DNA of 64,000 nt from Sulfurospirillaceae bacterium (lineage in GTDB: Bacteria; Campylobacterota; Campylobacteria; Campylobacterales; Sulfurospirillaceae): NCBI GenBank assembly GCA_028692875.1, contig JAQUWL010000002.1, forward strand, positions 62,001 to 126,000. The letters run 5' to 3'. This document shows positions 36,402 through 46,016 of the stretch, one piece after another (the stretch's first letter is position 1; every line of letters begins with the position of its first letter). The translations under genes were made by a program, and so were the position numbers. The notes under the pieces are model-generated. The model had not been told where the DNA came from. It saw nothing but the letters and a program-made list of their open reading frames with translations, and made no database searches.

Positions 36402-37919
36402 TTATTTAACAGAAAACGTCGCTTTAAACTCGTTCAATGCCTTTTCCAATAAATCTTCAATTTCTTTATCCAATGCTTTTTTTGTTCTAATTTGTTCAAA
36501 AATAGACGGATACTTAGCCTCTATAAACGGATTGAGCTCAGACTCAAAGCGACCCAAATCTTTAACTTCCATATCATCAAGAAAACCTCTTGATCCTGCA
36601 AAAATGATAAGAATTTGATTTTCTACTGGAAGTGGTGAGTATGGAGGTTGTTTCAATAACTCAACCATTCTCTGACCTCTTTCAAGCTGCTTTCGGCTTG
36701 ATTCATCAAGATCACTTGCAAACTGTGCAAAAGCTTGAAGTTCACGATATTGAGCAAGGTCAAGTCTTAGTGTTCCAGCAACTTGTTTAATTGCTTTAAC
36801 TTGTGCTGCACCACCAACCCTAGAAACGGAAAGACCAACGTTAATCGCTGGACGAATACCAGAGTTAAATAGGTCTGATTCCAAGAAAATTTGACCATCA
36901 GTAATAGAAATTACGTTTGTTGGAATATAAGCAGAAACATCTCCCGCTTGTGTTTCAATAATAGGAAGTGCAGTTAAAGAGCCTGCTCCTAGTTCATCAT
37001 TTACCTTAGCAGCTCGCTCAAGTAGTCTTGAGTGTAGATAGAAAACGTCACCTGGGTATGCCTCACGGCCTGGAGGACGTCTTAAAATCAATGACATCTC
37101 ACGGTAAGCAACAGCGTGTTTCGACAAGTCATCATATACAATTAATGCATGACGACCACTATCTCTAAAATACTCACCCATGGAAACGCCCGCATAAGGA
37201 GCCAAAAATTGCATAGCAGCTGACTCTGATGCACCAGCATTTACGATAATCGTATAGTCCATAGCACCGTGTTCTTCTAGTTTTTTAACAACTTGTGCTA
37301 CGGTTGATTGTTTTTGTCCGATTGCTACATAGATACAAACAACATCTTGACCTTTTTGGTTGATGATAGTATCTAGGGCAACCGTTGTTTTTCCTGTTTG
37401 TCTATCGCCAATAATCAACTCTCTTTGTCCTCTTCCGATTGGAACAAGAGCATCGATTGCTTTTAGACCTGTTTGAAGTGGTTCATGAACTGACTTTCTA
37501 GCCATAATACCATGTGCTTTTTCTTCTACAAAACGTGTTTGTGTTGTCTCAATAGGTCCTTTTCCATCTATTGGATCACCCAAGGAGTTTACAACACGAC
37601 CGACTATTGCCTCGCCGACCGGAACACTCAATAATTTGCCAAGTCTTTTAACCGAAGTTCCTTCTTGAATATTACTACTAATACCCAAAACAACGATACC
37701 AACACTTGACTCTTCAAGGTTAAGTGCCATACCTCTCTCGCCACCTTCAAACTCAACCATTTCACCAGCCATAACATTTTTCAAACCGTAAACATTGGCA
37801 ACACCATCTGCCACAGAGATAACCTTGCCGGTCTCTTCTATATCTACATTGAGTTCGAAGTTTTCAATACGCTCTTTAATGATTGAACTGATTTCATCAG
37901 CTTTCATTTTTGCTCCCAC
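36402..37919 (-). CDS. atpA: ATP synthase alpha subunit
   Basis: 505 residues, the non-catalytic nucleotide-binding F1 subunit. P-loop [16 protein letters not shown] (about 171-186), arginine-finger region [13 protein letters not shown], and [25 protein letters not shown] are typical. GTG 37919 has AAGGAG six bases upstream and gives [12 protein letters not shown], close to the N-terminus of relatives; an ATG at 37907 with GGGAG is the alternative. Confidence 0.97.
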   Translation of the reverse strand: MGAKMKADEISSIIKERIENFELNVDIEETGKVISVADGVANVYGLKNVMAGEMVEFEGGERGMALNLEESSVGIVVLGISSNIQEGTSVKRLGKLLSVPVGEAIVGRVVNSLGDPIDGKGPIETTQTRFVEEKAHGIMARKSVHEPLQTGLKAIDALVPIGRGQRELIIGDRQTGKTTVALDTIINQKGQDVVCIYVAIGQKQSTVAQVVKKLEEHGAMDYTIIVNAGASESAAMQFLAPYAGVSMGEYFRDSGRHALIVYDDLSKHAVAYREMSLILRRPPGREAYPGDVFYLHSRLLERAAKVNDELGAGSLTALPIIETQAGDVSAYIPTNVISITDGQIFLESDLFNSGIRPAINVGLSVSRVGGAAQVKAIKQVAGTLRLDLAQYRELQAFAQFASDLDESSRKQLERGQRMVELLKQPPYSPLPVENQILIIFAGSRGFLDDMEVKDLGRFESELNPFIEAKYPSIFEQIRTKKALDKEIEDLLEKALNEFKATFSVK

Positions 37920-37956
37920 AAACTACTCCTTAACATTTTTCTTTTATATTTTCTTT

Positions 37957-38487
37957 TTATATTGCTCTTAAAATATGCTCACTCATTTGAGTCTTCAATC
38001 TATCAAGAGAAAAACTTACTTCAACACCCAAATCATCCAAATTAATTTTAATACCTGGATAATCAGTAATTTTATTATTTAGCTTGATTTGTGCATTAAA
38101 CTTTTTACTAAAATTTTGCTCAAGTATTGCTATTTGCTCTTTTTCGAGCTTGAAATTACTAACAATTTCACCCTCAAAAGAGTTGTTTTTTAGCGATATC
38201 TGATATTTTAGCTCTTTAACAATATTTGGGATTTCATTAAGTCTGTCATTGTGGTTTAGTAATTTTATAAAATTTACAAACTTACTACCACCCTCCTCTG
38301 TCAGCGACAAAACAAAATTTTCTTTGCTTTTTGAATCAATATCTGGAGATAAAACAATCGTATTAAATTTGTCCGATTCAAATGCCACAACAATCTTTCC
38401 CAATGAGGCATAAATCGAAACAACCTCATCTTGATCGCAACTTTTCACTAAAGCATTCACATATTTTTTGGCAATTGAACTACTCAT
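37957..38487 (-). CDS. atpH: ATP synthase delta subunit
   Basis: 176 residues. Helical N-terminal domain (SSIAKKYVNALVKSC, FVLSLTEEGGSKFVNFIKLL) and C-terminal part (KLNNKITDYPGIKINLDDLGVEVSFSLDRL) match OSCP/delta, which ties the peripheral stalk to the top of F1. Its ATG overlaps the atpF stop. Confidence 0.93.
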   Translation of the reverse strand: MSSSIAKKYVNALVKSCDQDEVVSIYASLGKIVVAFESDKFNTIVLSPDIDSKSKENFVLSLTEEGGSKFVNFIKLLNHNDRLNEIPNIVKELKYQISLKNNSFEGEIVSNFKLEKEQIAILEQNFSKKFNAQIKLNNKITDYPGIKINLDDLGVEVSFSLDRLKTQMSEHILRAI

Positions 38488-38999
38488 TACGCCACCTTCT
38501 TTGTGACAATCTTAACAAATTCTTCTTTGCCCAAAGAGATAGAACCCTCTTTAAATAGCTCTTCCAAAACTTCAGAAACCGATGTTCGGATCATCTTCCT
38601 CTTCTCTATGGCAACTTTATCGCCAAAAGATTTCTCCAAGTTTTCGACTTCAGCATGAAAATCTTTTTCTATTTTTTCAACAAGAATCTTAGACTCTTTC
38701 TTAGCTGTCTCGACAATAACTTTTGCACTCACTTTTGCCTCTTCAACTTTTTGTAAAGCCATCTCTTTTTTTGCGTTAGACTCTTTAAGCTTCAGCTGAA
38801 TAGAATCAAGTTTTTTGGCTATATCGCCTTTTCTGCCAAAATAAAACTCCTTTGCTGGCTCTGCAATCATGTAATACAAAATGGCTGCAAAAATAACAAA
38901 GTTGATTGTTCTTGGTACGATATCAGTCTCTCCAGAGCCACCACCAGATGCCAAAGCCAAAACAGGAAGCAACATAAGCAGTAAATATCTTATTTTCAT
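38487..38999 (-). CDS. atpF: ATP synthase F0 subunit b
   Basis: 170 residues. A hydrophobic, signal-like start (MKIRYLLLMLLPVLALA) precedes the real membrane helix (TINFVIFAAILYYMIAEPAK) and a long charged coil (LDSIQLKLKESNAKKEMALQ...). The extra N-terminal segment is usual for b subunits of this phylum. It pairs with b' to form the peripheral stalk. Confidence 0.93.
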   Translation of the reverse strand: MKIRYLLLMLLPVLALASGGGSGETDIVPRTINFVIFAAILYYMIAEPAKEFYFGRKGDIAKKLDSIQLKLKESNAKKEMALQKVEEAKVSAKVIVETAKKESKILVEKIEKDFHAEVENLEKSFGDKVAIEKRKMIRTSVSEVLEELFKEGSISLGKEEFVKIVTKKVA

Positions 39000-39008
39000 C
39001 CTATCTCC

Positions 39009-39431
39009 TTATATTTGATTTAATTTGGCTTTAATGCTTTCGCTATAAAGAGGCATTTGTGCCAATAAACCTTCCTTAAATTCAACTCTTTCCGCTTCAA
39101 GCTCTTTCATGAAAACAGCATTTTGCGATTCAAGTTCACTCTTTCTTTGCTCTATTTTTTTGGCAACAAGCTCTCTTGCTTGAGAGATAGCAGCATCTCT
39201 TATCTTTGCGGCTTCAGCCTTTGCCTCCAAAATAATGCTATCGGCTTTTTGGTAGTAAGCCGTAACATCGCTGGCGTTCTTTCCCGCATTTTCCAAATCA
39301 CTCTTAATGGAATTATTTCGATTGTCGATAAACTCCAAAAGTGGCTTATATAGAGTCTTGTTGAGAACAATCAATAAGACCAAAAACACGGTTCCCGTTA
39401 CCAGCAAAAGTGCCGGGACAATATCCAACAT
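39009..39431 (-). CDS. atpF': ATP synthase F0 subunit b'
   Basis: 140 residues. N-terminal membrane helix (MLDIVPALLLVTGTVFLVLLIVLNKTLYKPLLEFIDNR) then a coiled coil with many Ala, Glu and Lys (EAKAEAAKIRDAAISQAREL). First gene of the ATP synthase group, 130 bases after parB. The presence of separate b and b' genes and the absence of atpB and atpE here are both usual for Campylobacterota. Confidence 0.93.
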   Translation of the reverse strand: MLDIVPALLLVTGTVFLVLLIVLNKTLYKPLLEFIDNRNNSIKSDLENAGKNASDVTAYYQKADSIILEAKAEAAKIRDAAISQARELVAKKIEQRKSELESQNAVFMKELEAERVEFKEGLLAQMPLYSESIKAKLNQI

Positions 39432-39562
39432 ACTTTGCTCCTTTATCTCGGTTTAACACTAACTTTACAATTTCTTATTGGCAATAGCACTTAAGCATTA
39501 CTATAAAAACGTGCGAAATTTTATCATAGCTAAGGAAAATAGTTTATTAAACAAAAAAAATA

Positions 39563-40411
39563 TTAGTCAAGTTGTTTCAAAAATGCACTCACAGAGGCAT
39601 CATCATCAAAACAAATAGTAATAGTGTTGGGTTTTAGTTTTGCAGTAAATCCTAACTGTTTTAGCTTTTCTTTCAGGCTATTGAGTTCTGAAGATATTTT
39701 TTTTATCTCTTTTGCCTGATTTTTGACTTCTGGATTTTTAACTCTCTTAAGCAATGCCTCTGTATCTCTTACACTAAGCTTCTGTCCTAAAATCGTATTT
39801 ACAACCATCTCCTCTTCTTCAGAAGATAGCCCAACTAGTACTTTTGCATGACCTTGCGAAATAGCTCCATCTGCTAAATATTCTTTGGTCTTATCGCTCA
39901 AGCTTAACAATCTCATTGTATTTGTTATTTGCGTTCTGCTTTTATGTATGATTTCCGAGAGACCCTCTTGTGTTATCTTATACTCTTCAATAAGTTCCTT
40001 GTAAGCAATCGCCAACTCTATCGGGTTTAAATCTTCGCGCTGAACATTTTCAATAAGAGCCAATTCTCTTAAATTTTTTGACTCAATATCTGCAACAATC
40101 GCTCTAATGGTTTTAAAACCTGCTATCTTGCTAGCCCTAAGTCTTCTCTCTCCTGCCAAAAGCATAAAGCCATCATTTTTCGCAACGACAATAATCGGCT
40201 GTATCAAACCATGACGCTTGATTGACTCACTAAGTTCTGCTAGTGCGGATTCACTAAAATATGTTCTAGGCTGATACGGATTTGGTGCAATAGCGTCAAT
40301 AAAAATCTCTCTTACAAGCTCTCTTGATTGCTGAATATCTTGTTTATACGCCTCTTCAACATCCTCAATAATAGCACTCAATCCTCTTCCCAAAGCTTTT
40401 TTTGCACTCAT
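39563..40411 (-). CDS. parB: Chromosome partitioning protein ParB
   Basis: 282 residues. The CTPase/ParB N domain has IAPNPYQPRTYF, GLIQPIIV and the GERR loop (LLAGERRLRASKIAG); NVQREDLNPIELAIAYKELI, then a helix-turn-helix (LSEIIHKSRTQITNTMRLLSL) for parS and a C-terminal dimer domain. ATG 40411 has GGTGAG six bases upstream; a TTG two codons earlier overlaps the parA stop. It loads at parS and works with ParA. I did not find a parS sequence by eye in the window. Confidence 0.95.
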   Translation of the reverse strand: MSAKKALGRGLSAIIEDVEEAYKQDIQQSRELVREIFIDAIAPNPYQPRTYFSESALAELSESIKRHGLIQPIIVVAKNDGFMLLAGERRLRASKIAGFKTIRAIVADIESKNLRELALIENVQREDLNPIELAIAYKELIEEYKITQEGLSEIIHKSRTQITNTMRLLSLSDKTKEYLADGAISQGHAKVLVGLSSEEEEMVVNTILGQKLSVRDTEALLKRVKNPEVKNQAKEIKKISSELNSLKEKLKQLGFTAKLKPNTITICFDDDASVSAFLKQLD

Positions 40412-40413
40412 AC

Positions 40414-41199
40414 TCAACTCACCAAAATAGAATTTGCTAGATTTTGATATGCAATGGAACCGGGCGATTGAACATCATATAAAATAATAGGCTTGCCAAA
40501 ACTCGGAGACTCTGCAAGTTTAACATTTCGAGGAATTACAACATACGAAGATGTCTCTTTATCAACAAATAGCTTGTTTTTAAAATGCTGTTTCAAGTCC
40601 GCAAAAACCTGTTTTGAGAGATTGTTTTGAGTGCTGTACATAGTAGGCAAGAAACCTTTAATATCAAGTGTAGGATTAATCGTTTTTTTGATTAATTTAA
40701 CAGTATTTAGCAACTGAGCCAAACCCTCCAATGCAAAAAATTCACACTGTATAGGAATAATCACAGAGTTTGAGGCACTTAGGGCATTTATTGTGATGCC
40801 ACCTAATGCTGGGGGGGAATCAATAATAATATAATCGTATTGGTGCCTTATCTCTTCTATTTTTGTCTTTAAGATAAGCTCTCTACCCTTTGTTTCGGCG
40901 TCGTAAAACTCTTTTTCCACACCAACCAAACCGATATTTGAGGGAGCTACATGTAGCGTTGGAAGTGATGTCTCAAGAATGATTTGCGATAGTTTTTTTC
41001 GACCAATCAAAACGTGGTAGATATTAAATTCATAATCATTTCGATGAAAACCAAGTCCTGTCGTAGCATTGGCCTGAGGGTCAATGTCTATCAATAAAAC
41101 CTTTTTTTCAGCCACAGCCAAAGAAGCAGCAAGATTTATTGCTGTCGTTGTTTTGCCGACCCCGCCTTTTTGATTTGCTATCGCTATAATTTCACTCAT
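40414..41199 (-). CDS. parA: Chromosome partitioning ATPase ParA
   Basis: 261 residues. Deviant Walker A KGGVGKTTTA (11-20), IDIDPQANATTGLG, and Walker B IIIDSPPALGG. ParA moves ParB-parS complexes and here probably also spaces the origin region. A G7 run at 40811-40817 encodes the SPP of Walker B. It overlaps birA by ATGA and parB follows directly. One TACATGTA at 40948 is the only copy between 30.1 and 44.9 kb. Confidence 0.96.
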   Translation of the reverse strand: MSEIIAIANQKGGVGKTTTAINLAASLAVAEKKVLLIDIDPQANATTGLGFHRNDYEFNIYHVLIGRKKLSQIILETSLPTLHVAPSNIGLVGVEKEFYDAETKGRELILKTKIEEIRHQYDYIIIDSPPALGGITINALSASNSVIIPIQCEFFALEGLAQLLNTVKLIKKTINPTLDIKGFLPTMYSTQNNLSKQVFADLKQHFKNKLFVDKETSSYVVIPRNVKLAESPSFGKPIILYDVQSPGSIAYQNLANSILVS

Positions 41200-41831
41200 C
41201 GTAAACTATACACCCTTTTGTTTTCTATCGCTACTGAACCATCTTCGCACAATGTTGCATGCCCCAAAGAGACCAACTTACCATCCAAATGAAAAGAGAA
41301 ATCTTTGCTTTTGGCAAATTCTATCTCATATTTACTAAAAACTTTCTTCCATGTAATTTTTTTTTCTAAGCTTTTCAAAAACAAAGCAACGATTTTTTTA
41401 GGCTCAACACAAATGTCCAAAGAAGCGAAATTATCGGGGCCCACGCCAATATTTATACCAATAGAGCCTATAATATATTGCTTGACTTTAGTAGTAATAA
41501 CTCCCCCTACCTTTGACTCTTTTAGATAAAAATCATTAGGCCATTTAAGCCATACTTTCGAGCCCAAAGCCTCCAAGCACTCTTTCATAATAAAAGAAAA
41601 ATATATAGATATTGAAGCCAGTGGTAAATCCTCTGGCAACTGTTTCTCTTCTACACAAAAGGAGAAAAACAAGTTACCCTCTTCACCATGCCACGCATTA
41701 CCCCTGCTACCAACACCTTCACTTTGAACATCAACCCCTATAGTAAAAGGTGGTGTCAAGCTGGCGTTTTTAATGCCATCAATCGCATATAGATGGGTAG
41801 AGGGCAAATGCTTATACCAATATATCTCCAA
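41196..41831 (-). CDS. birA: Biotin-protein ligase (single-domain BirA)
   Basis: 211 residues, lacking the DNA-binding domain of E. coli BirA, so it is an enzyme only. It attaches biotin to carrier proteins such as AccB. Catalytic segments: YKHLPSTHLYAID, GVDVQSEGVGSRGNAWHGEEGNLFFSF with the biotin-binding GRGR-like loop altered to GSRGN, and VWLKWPNDFYLKESKVGGVIT. The start is a TTG at 41831 inside fmt, with AGG seven bases before it; GTG 41834 is an alternative. Confidence 0.9.
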   Translation of the reverse strand: MEIYWYKHLPSTHLYAIDGIKNASLTPPFTIGVDVQSEGVGSRGNAWHGEEGNLFFSFCVEEKQLPEDLPLASISIYFSFIMKECLEALGSKVWLKWPNDFYLKESKVGGVITTKVKQYIIGSIGINIGVGPDNFASLDICVEPKKIVALFLKSLEKKITWKKVFSKYEIEFAKSKDFSFHLDGKLVSLGHATLCEDGSVAIENKRVYSLR

Positions 41832-42729
41832 CACTTAGCCTTTTGCCGTTAATATAATCCAAAGAACATATAAATTTTTTAGACACAGGTTGGAGTTCAT
41901 TTATTAAAACTGTGCCTTGCTTGCATGCCACTTCAATACCGCTCTTGTGAATAGATAGTATCTTTAAAGGCTCTTCTTGTTTGTGCTTGTTAAAAACGCT
42001 AACACCTCTTAGCTTAAGACCTGAGTCCAAAAAAATTCCTGGCCAATCTTTGTAAGCCAATGATTTTACATACAAAGTATATGCACTCTCGTCTGTAAAA
42101 TTTATAAGTCCGTCTTCTTTTTTGATTTTTTTACAGTGCGTAGCATTAGTATCCACTTGGGATAATGGGGAAATGCTATTAAAATTTCTAAGTGTTGCGA
42201 GCGTTAAAGTTGCAGCACATTCTGACATTTCATCAAAAAGAGCATCCACGCATTTATCTCTTGTTTGAATATAGCTCATCGATAAAATCTTTCCCGTATC
42301 AAGCCCCTCATTCATAAGCATAGCAGTAACACCAGAATAAATCTCTTGATTTAAAATTGCTGATTGGATAGGACTTGCTCCTCTGTATTTTGGCAATAAA
42401 GAGGCGTGAAGATTTATGCAAGGCGCTATATCTAAAATTGCTTTTGGGAGGATTTGTCCATATGCCGCCACCACGATAAAATCTGGTGCAAATGAGGCGA
42501 TATGGGCTTGAGTTTCTTCATTTTTAAGTGTTTTGGGCTGATAAATCTCAATATCAAGCAAATGCTCATTTGCCCACTGTTTGATATTAGGAGGTGTTAA
42601 AACCTGTTTTCTTCCAACAGGCTTATCTTGTTGAGTTACCAGCAAAACAACTTCAAAATCAGCCTGTTCTACAAGTTTTGCAAAAATTTTTGTCGCATAC
42701 TCTGGAGTGCCCATAAACACGATTTTCAA
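41812..42729 (-). CDS. fmt: Methionyl-tRNA formyltransferase
   Basis: 305 residues. Formylates the methionine on initiator tRNA. MGTPEYATKIF at the start, NLHASLLPKYRGASPIQSAIL with the catalytic Asn-His, and MNEGLDTGKIL are the family motifs; a C-terminal OB-like domain follows. TTG 42729 has AAGGA eight bases upstream and gives LKIVFMGTPEYA; longer readings add a basic stretch not found in the family. A perfect 16-bp hairpin precedes it. Confidence 0.94.
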   Translation of the reverse strand: MKIVFMGTPEYATKIFAKLVEQADFEVVLLVTQQDKPVGRKQVLTPPNIKQWANEHLLDIEIYQPKTLKNEETQAHIASFAPDFIVVAAYGQILPKAILDIAPCINLHASLLPKYRGASPIQSAILNQEIYSGVTAMLMNEGLDTGKILSMSYIQTRDKCVDALFDEMSECAATLTLATLRNFNSISPLSQVDTNATHCKKIKKEDGLINFTDESAYTLYVKSLAYKDWPGIFLDSGLKLRGVSVFNKHKQEEPLKILSIHKSGIEVACKQGTVLINELQPVSKKFICSLDYINGKRLSVGDILV

Positions 42730-42780
42730 TTTGTCATTCCTTCGCATATGTTCATTCTTCACATACATGCTTCGGTTCCA

Positions 42781-42816
42781 AACCTATCAAAGTGAAGCAG
42801 TTCACTTTGATAGGTT
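42781..42816. terminator. Perfect 16-bp hairpin at the end of proB
   Basis: AACCTATCAAAGTGAA and TTCACTTTGATAGGTT flank a four-base loop with no mismatch. The proB stop codon lies in the stem. In the proB-to-fmt direction the stem is followed by TGGAACC, not a U-run, so it resembles an RNA-processing or attenuating hairpin more than a simple terminator. Confidence 0.55.
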
Positions 42817-43575
42817 TTCACATGTAAAGAGTGTTCCACCTTTGTGCACACCTTGAAGCATATAGCTTTCAATATCGCTTAAGTCAAAACCACTTGCAAT
42901 AAACATAGAGCGTCCTTTTTTTAAAAGAAAGTCTGCGGCTTTGAGCTTTGTTACAATACCGCCAGTTGCAAACATATAGTTTGGGTTTTTCTCTGTGATT
43001 AAATCATCTTCTTCTATAGCAAACACAACCTTTCGTGCAACTGCATCACTATTTTTGTTCGGGTCTTTATCGTAATAAGCATCTATATCAGATAGTAAAA
43101 TCAACATATCCGCATCAAAATAGTATGCCACTCTTGAGGACAACTGGTCGTTATCTCCAAATACCAACTCCTCTGTTGCGGTTGCATCATTTTCATTAAT
43201 AATAGGCAAAATACCATTTTGTATCAGAGTATCAATAGTGCATTTAGCGTAACGAGTGCGTTTTCTAGAGTCAAAGTCATCGGCAGTTAGCAATAGCTGT
43301 GCACCACTTTTACCAAATTTTTCAAGTTTTTTATTGTACATGGCTATAAGTTGAGGCTGACCAACAGCGGCAATGGCTTGACGGTTATTTAGAACACTTT
43401 TGTCAAGCTTTAGAGTTGAATACCCCGCTGCAACAGCACCAGAGCTAACCAAAATAACCTCGTATTTTTCCATTAAGTTTACTAAAAACTCTACAAGATT
43501 TAAAATCCTCTCCTTGCAAAGTCTATTTTGCTCACTTAAAACGTGTGTTCCAACCTTAACAACGACTCTTTTCAT
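42802..43575 (-). CDS. proB: Glutamate 5-kinase
   Basis: 257 residues, an amino-acid kinase without the C-terminal PUA domain found in E. coli ProB. First step of proline synthesis. [55 protein letters not shown] and [20 protein letters not shown] are present. It overlaps obg by 20 bases. The stop codon lies inside the hairpin 42781-42816. Confidence 0.95.
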   Translation of the reverse strand: MKRVVVKVGTHVLSEQNRLCKERILNLVEFLVNLMEKYEVILVSSGAVAAGYSTLKLDKSVLNNRQAIAAVGQPQLIAMYNKKLEKFGKSGAQLLLTADDFDSRKRTRYAKCTIDTLIQNGILPIINENDATATEELVFGDNDQLSSRVAYYFDADMLILLSDIDAYYDKDPNKNSDAVARKVVFAIEEDDLITEKNPNYMFATGGIVTKLKAADFLLKKGRSMFIASGFDLSDIESYMLQGVHKGGTLFTCENLSK

Positions 43576-44662
43576 CTCTTACCCTTGAAACTACGTCCGA
43601 CAAAGCATATTTTATCGGATCAATATTGATTTTTGAAACAGAAGATATAGGCAAAACAAAAAATGGCAAACTCACATCACGCTCATATACATCTTGACCA
43701 TAAGATTCAATATCTTCTCGCACTTTATATTTTGACATAATCCTATTTGGCTTTAATCCAATAAGCTCCATAAAAGAGACTGCCTTTTCATTCACATCTT
43801 CAACGCTCATCGTATCGCAACGTGTAAGTGCGATAGCAAACTCTCTCGCAAAAAGCTCTTTTGAGAATTTTTTTAGCTCCTCTTTAAGAGTATTATACTG
43901 CAATGCCATATCTCTATAATTTGCCATATCACACATAAAAAGTAAAAAATTGGTTCTCTCGATATGCTTTAAAAACTCCAAGCCCAAGCCCTTGCCTTCG
44001 CTTGCACCCTCAATAATGCCAGGAATATCCGCCATCACATAAGAGCGATAATCGTCGGTTTGCACCACGCCTAGCTTTGGAGTTAAAGTTGTAAATTCAT
44101 AATTTGCTATCTCTGGTTCAGCATTGGATATAACCGAGATAAGAGTTGATTTTCCAACATTTGGAAATCCCACCAACCCGACATCGGCAATCAATTTTAG
44201 CTCAAGTCTTACTGACTTTGATTTGCCCTTTCTGCCTGGCTGTGCATATTCTGGACGTTGATTGGTGGAGCTTTTAAAGTGAGTATTTCCAAGACCCCCT
44301 TGTCCGCCCTCTAAAAAAAGTTTGCGCTCTTGATCATCAATCAAATCAAGCAAAACCTCGCCTGTCTCTTTGTCTATCACTTGAGTGCCAGGAGGAACAA
44401 TAACCTCTAGAGATTCGCCAGATTTTCCGTACATTTTACGACCCATTCCCGGCTGTCCGTTTTTGGCCTTAAGATGCTGTGCTCCTCGAAAATGAGATAA
44501 GGTGTGAGTATTTTTATCAACTTTAAAGTATACACTGCCACCACGCCCGCCATCCCCGCCATCAGGACCACCTTGAACAACGTGTTTCTCTCTTCTAAAT
44601 GAAACGCATCCTGGACCACCATTGCCAGAACTAAGCGTTAACTCTACATTGTCTATAAACAT
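43556..44662 (-). CDS. obg: Obg family GTPase
   Basis: 368 residues. Glycine-rich Obg fold ([34 protein letters not shown]) followed by a G domain with GFPNVGKST (about 166-174), [12 protein letters not shown] and TRCD. Obg acts in late 50S ribosome assembly and stress control. It is downstream of rplU-rpmA, separated by a clear terminator, as in most bacteria. Confidence 0.96.
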   Translation of the reverse strand: MFIDNVELTLSSGNGGPGCVSFRREKHVVQGGPDGGDGGRGGSVYFKVDKNTHTLSHFRGAQHLKAKNGQPGMGRKMYGKSGESLEVIVPPGTQVIDKETGEVLLDLIDDQERKLFLEGGQGGLGNTHFKSSTNQRPEYAQPGRKGKSKSVRLELKLIADVGLVGFPNVGKSTLISVISNAEPEIANYEFTTLTPKLGVVQTDDYRSYVMADIPGIIEGASEGKGLGLEFLKHIERTNFLLFMCDMANYRDMALQYNTLKEELKKFSKELFAREFAIALTRCDTMSVEDVNEKAVSFMELIGLKPNRIMSKYKVREDIESYGQDVYERDVSLPFFVLPISSVSKINIDPIKYALSDVVSRVRDEKSRC

Positions 44663-44749
44663 TTAAAGCCTTTTAATACGGAAAATTGGAATTTGTAGCA
44701 TCTACAATAACTAAAAAATAACTACTGGAGATGCTAAAAGCGAAGTAAA

Positions 44750-44772
44750 AGAGCGGTCTTAAAAACCGCTCT
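44750..44772 (-). terminator. Rho-independent terminator after rpmA
   Basis: In the minus-strand RNA the stem AGAGCGGT / ACCGCTCT with a seven-base T/A loop is followed by TTTTACTTCGC. It begins about ten bases after the rpmA stop, separating the ribosomal-protein pair from obg. The loop is U-rich and the U-tract short. Confidence 0.72.
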
Positions 44773-44781
44773 GCGGTAAAA

Positions 44782-45036
44782 TTATGCGGGGATAACAGAA
44801 ACTTTGTTTCTTGTTTTGTCTTTGCGTTGAAACTGCACAAAACCGTCAACAAGAGCATAAATAGTATGATCTACACCTATACCTACATTGTTTCCTACAT
44901 GTACTTTTGTTCCACGCTGACGAATGATAATATTTCCAGCACGTACAAATTCGCCACCAAATTTTTTAACACCCAGTCTACGTCCAGCTGAGTCTCTATT
45001 ATTCTGGGTACTTCCTTGACCTTTCTTGTGAGCCAT
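44782..45036 (-). CDS. rpmA: 50S ribosomal protein L27
   Basis: 84 residues. Conserved N-terminus [20 protein letters not shown] reaches toward the peptidyl-transferase centre; [27 protein letters not shown] is typical. There is no N-terminal extension needing cleavage, unlike Firmicutes L27. It contains one TACATGTA, so even a ribosomal-protein gene can carry the word. Confidence 0.98.
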   Translation of the reverse strand: MAHKKGQGSTQNNRDSAGRRLGVKKFGGEFVRAGNIIIRQRGTKVHVGNNVGIGVDHTIYALVDGFVQFQRKDKTRNKVSVIPA

Positions 45037-45072
45037 TGATTACTCCTAATGCTTTATTATGTTGTTTGAAGG

Positions 45073-45381
45073 TTAAGCTTTAATGCTTAAAACTTTAACT
45101 CTAGTGTACTGTCTTCTGAAGCCACGCTTGACTTTTGAGTCTTTACGTCTGCGCTTTTTAAAGCTAATAACTTTTTTATCTTTGCCTTCGACAACTACTT
45201 CGAGTTCTACTACAGCACCATTGACGAAAGGTGTTCCCACTTTAAGTTCGCCATCGTTGATAGCTAGAACTTCCGTCACTTCTATTTTCTCTTTTGGCTG
45301 AGCGTCAAGTCTATCGACATTTACATAGTCGCCTACTTGAACTTTATACTGCTTCCCGCCATTTTTAATAATTGCATACAT
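45073..45381 (-). CDS. rplU: 50S ribosomal protein L21
   Basis: 102 residues. [25 protein letters not shown] is the standard start, so ATG 45381 is chosen over longer readings. [26 protein letters not shown] is the usual basic tail. It binds 23S rRNA and forms a pair with rpmA 36 bases downstream. Confidence 0.98.
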   Translation of the reverse strand: MYAIIKNGGKQYKVQVGDYVNVDRLDAQPKEKIEVTEVLAINDGELKVGTPFVNGAVVELEVVVEGKDKKVISFKKRRRKDSKVKRGFRRQYTRVKVLSIKA

Positions 45382-45508
45382 CCGTATGTCCTTCTGGGAG
45401 AGATTTTTGTTTAAGGAAGGGATTTTATCGAAATCTTCTTTAAGGTAAGATAAAGACAAAACAAAAGAGTGTAAACCAAAAAGAGTAACCATTTTAGTTA
45501 AATTGGAG

Positions 45509-45514
45509 TAAAAT
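45509..45514 (+). promoter_or_regulatory. Candidate -10 for the repeat lipoprotein gene
   Basis: GAGTAAAATTG fits the TAnAAT form common in this phylum and gives a leader of about 50 bases before the ATG at 45573. It lies in the divergent region that must also drive rplU-rpmA on the other strand. Confidence 0.35.
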
Positions 45515-45572
45515 TGCGTTGATTTTTGCCATCATATCAAAATCGGCAAACTATCAACCAAAGGAGACATTT

Positions 45573-45977
45573 ATGAAAAATGGTATTTTAGTATCAATTT
45601 TGGCAATTTTGTTGCTTGCGGGCTGTACGGATAAGGAAAAATCAAACAGCAAGCCAGAAGAAGGCGTTAAGCCTCAAGTCGTAGTGGAGCAAAAATCTCC
45701 AGCTACAGAAGTGGCAAAGCCTGTCGAGCCAGCTCCAAAAGAAGAGACGCTCAAAGAAGAGGCAAAAGCAGAAGAGCCAGCTCCAAAAGAAGAGACGCTC
45801 AAAGAAGAGGCAAAAGCAGAAGAGCCTGTTTCAAAAGAGCAAGAGGCAAAAGAAACTGCCGTAACAACACCTCAAGAGAAGTTTACAGACAACATTCAGC
45901 AAGGCACTATCGATTTAATCGGAACAACAAAATCCCTTGCTGAAAAAACGGTCGCTCAAGAAGAACCAGCAAAATAG
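45573..45977 (+). CDS. Small acidic repeat lipoprotein
   Basis: 134 residues. AAGGAG six bases before ATG 45573. MKNGILVSILAILLLAGC ends in a lipobox (LLAGC), followed by a low-complexity Glu/Lys/Ala/Pro region with two perfect 16-residue repeats (EPAPKEETLKEEAKAE) and a partial third, then a short C-terminal helix (DNIQQGTIDLIGTTKSLAEK). It is probably anchored to the outer or inner membrane and extended in the periplasm. Function unknown. Confidence 0.75.
   Translation: MKNGILVSILAILLLAGCTDKEKSNSKPEEGVKPQVVVEQKSPATEVAKPVEPAPKEETLKEEAKAEEPAPKEETLKEEAKAEEPVSKEQEAKETAVTTPQEKFTDNIQQGTIDLIGTTKSLAEKTVAQEEPAK
45726..45821 (+). repeat. Two identical 48-base tandem repeats
   Basis: Copies at 45726-45773 and 45774-45821 are identical base for base and in frame, each encoding EPAPKEETLKEEAKAE. 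A decayed third unit follows. Perfect identity suggests recent duplication and probable copy-number variation among strains. Confidence 0.9.
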
Positions 45978-45980
45978 AAA

Positions 45981-46016
45981 TAGCGTCGCAATAGCATCAA
46001 AGCTGTTGCGACGCTA
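45981..46016. terminator. Strong bidirectional terminator between convergent genes
   Basis: TAGCGTCGCAA (45981-45991) pairs with TTGCGACGCTA (46006-46016), and the stem continues inward through a G-U pair and AGC/GCT around an ATCAAA loop. In the minus direction it is followed by TTTCTATTTTG. The stop codon of the PAS-GGDEF gene lies in the stem. Confidence 0.8.

Noticed and set aside
40811-40817. G7 run in parA as a phase-variation tract
   Set aside because: It encodes the SPP of the conserved Walker B motif (IIIDSPPALGG), is shorter than known phase-variable G tracts of this phylum, and ParA is needed in all cells.
42730-42768. Longer N-terminus of Fmt from 42768
   Set aside because: It adds MYVKNEHMRRNDK, which is not found in the family, while TTG 42729 has a well-spaced AAGGA.
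44673-44858. 61-codon minus-strand frame overlapping the rpmA 3' end
   Set aside because: It runs through the terminator and out of frame across rpmA; no ribosome-binding site.
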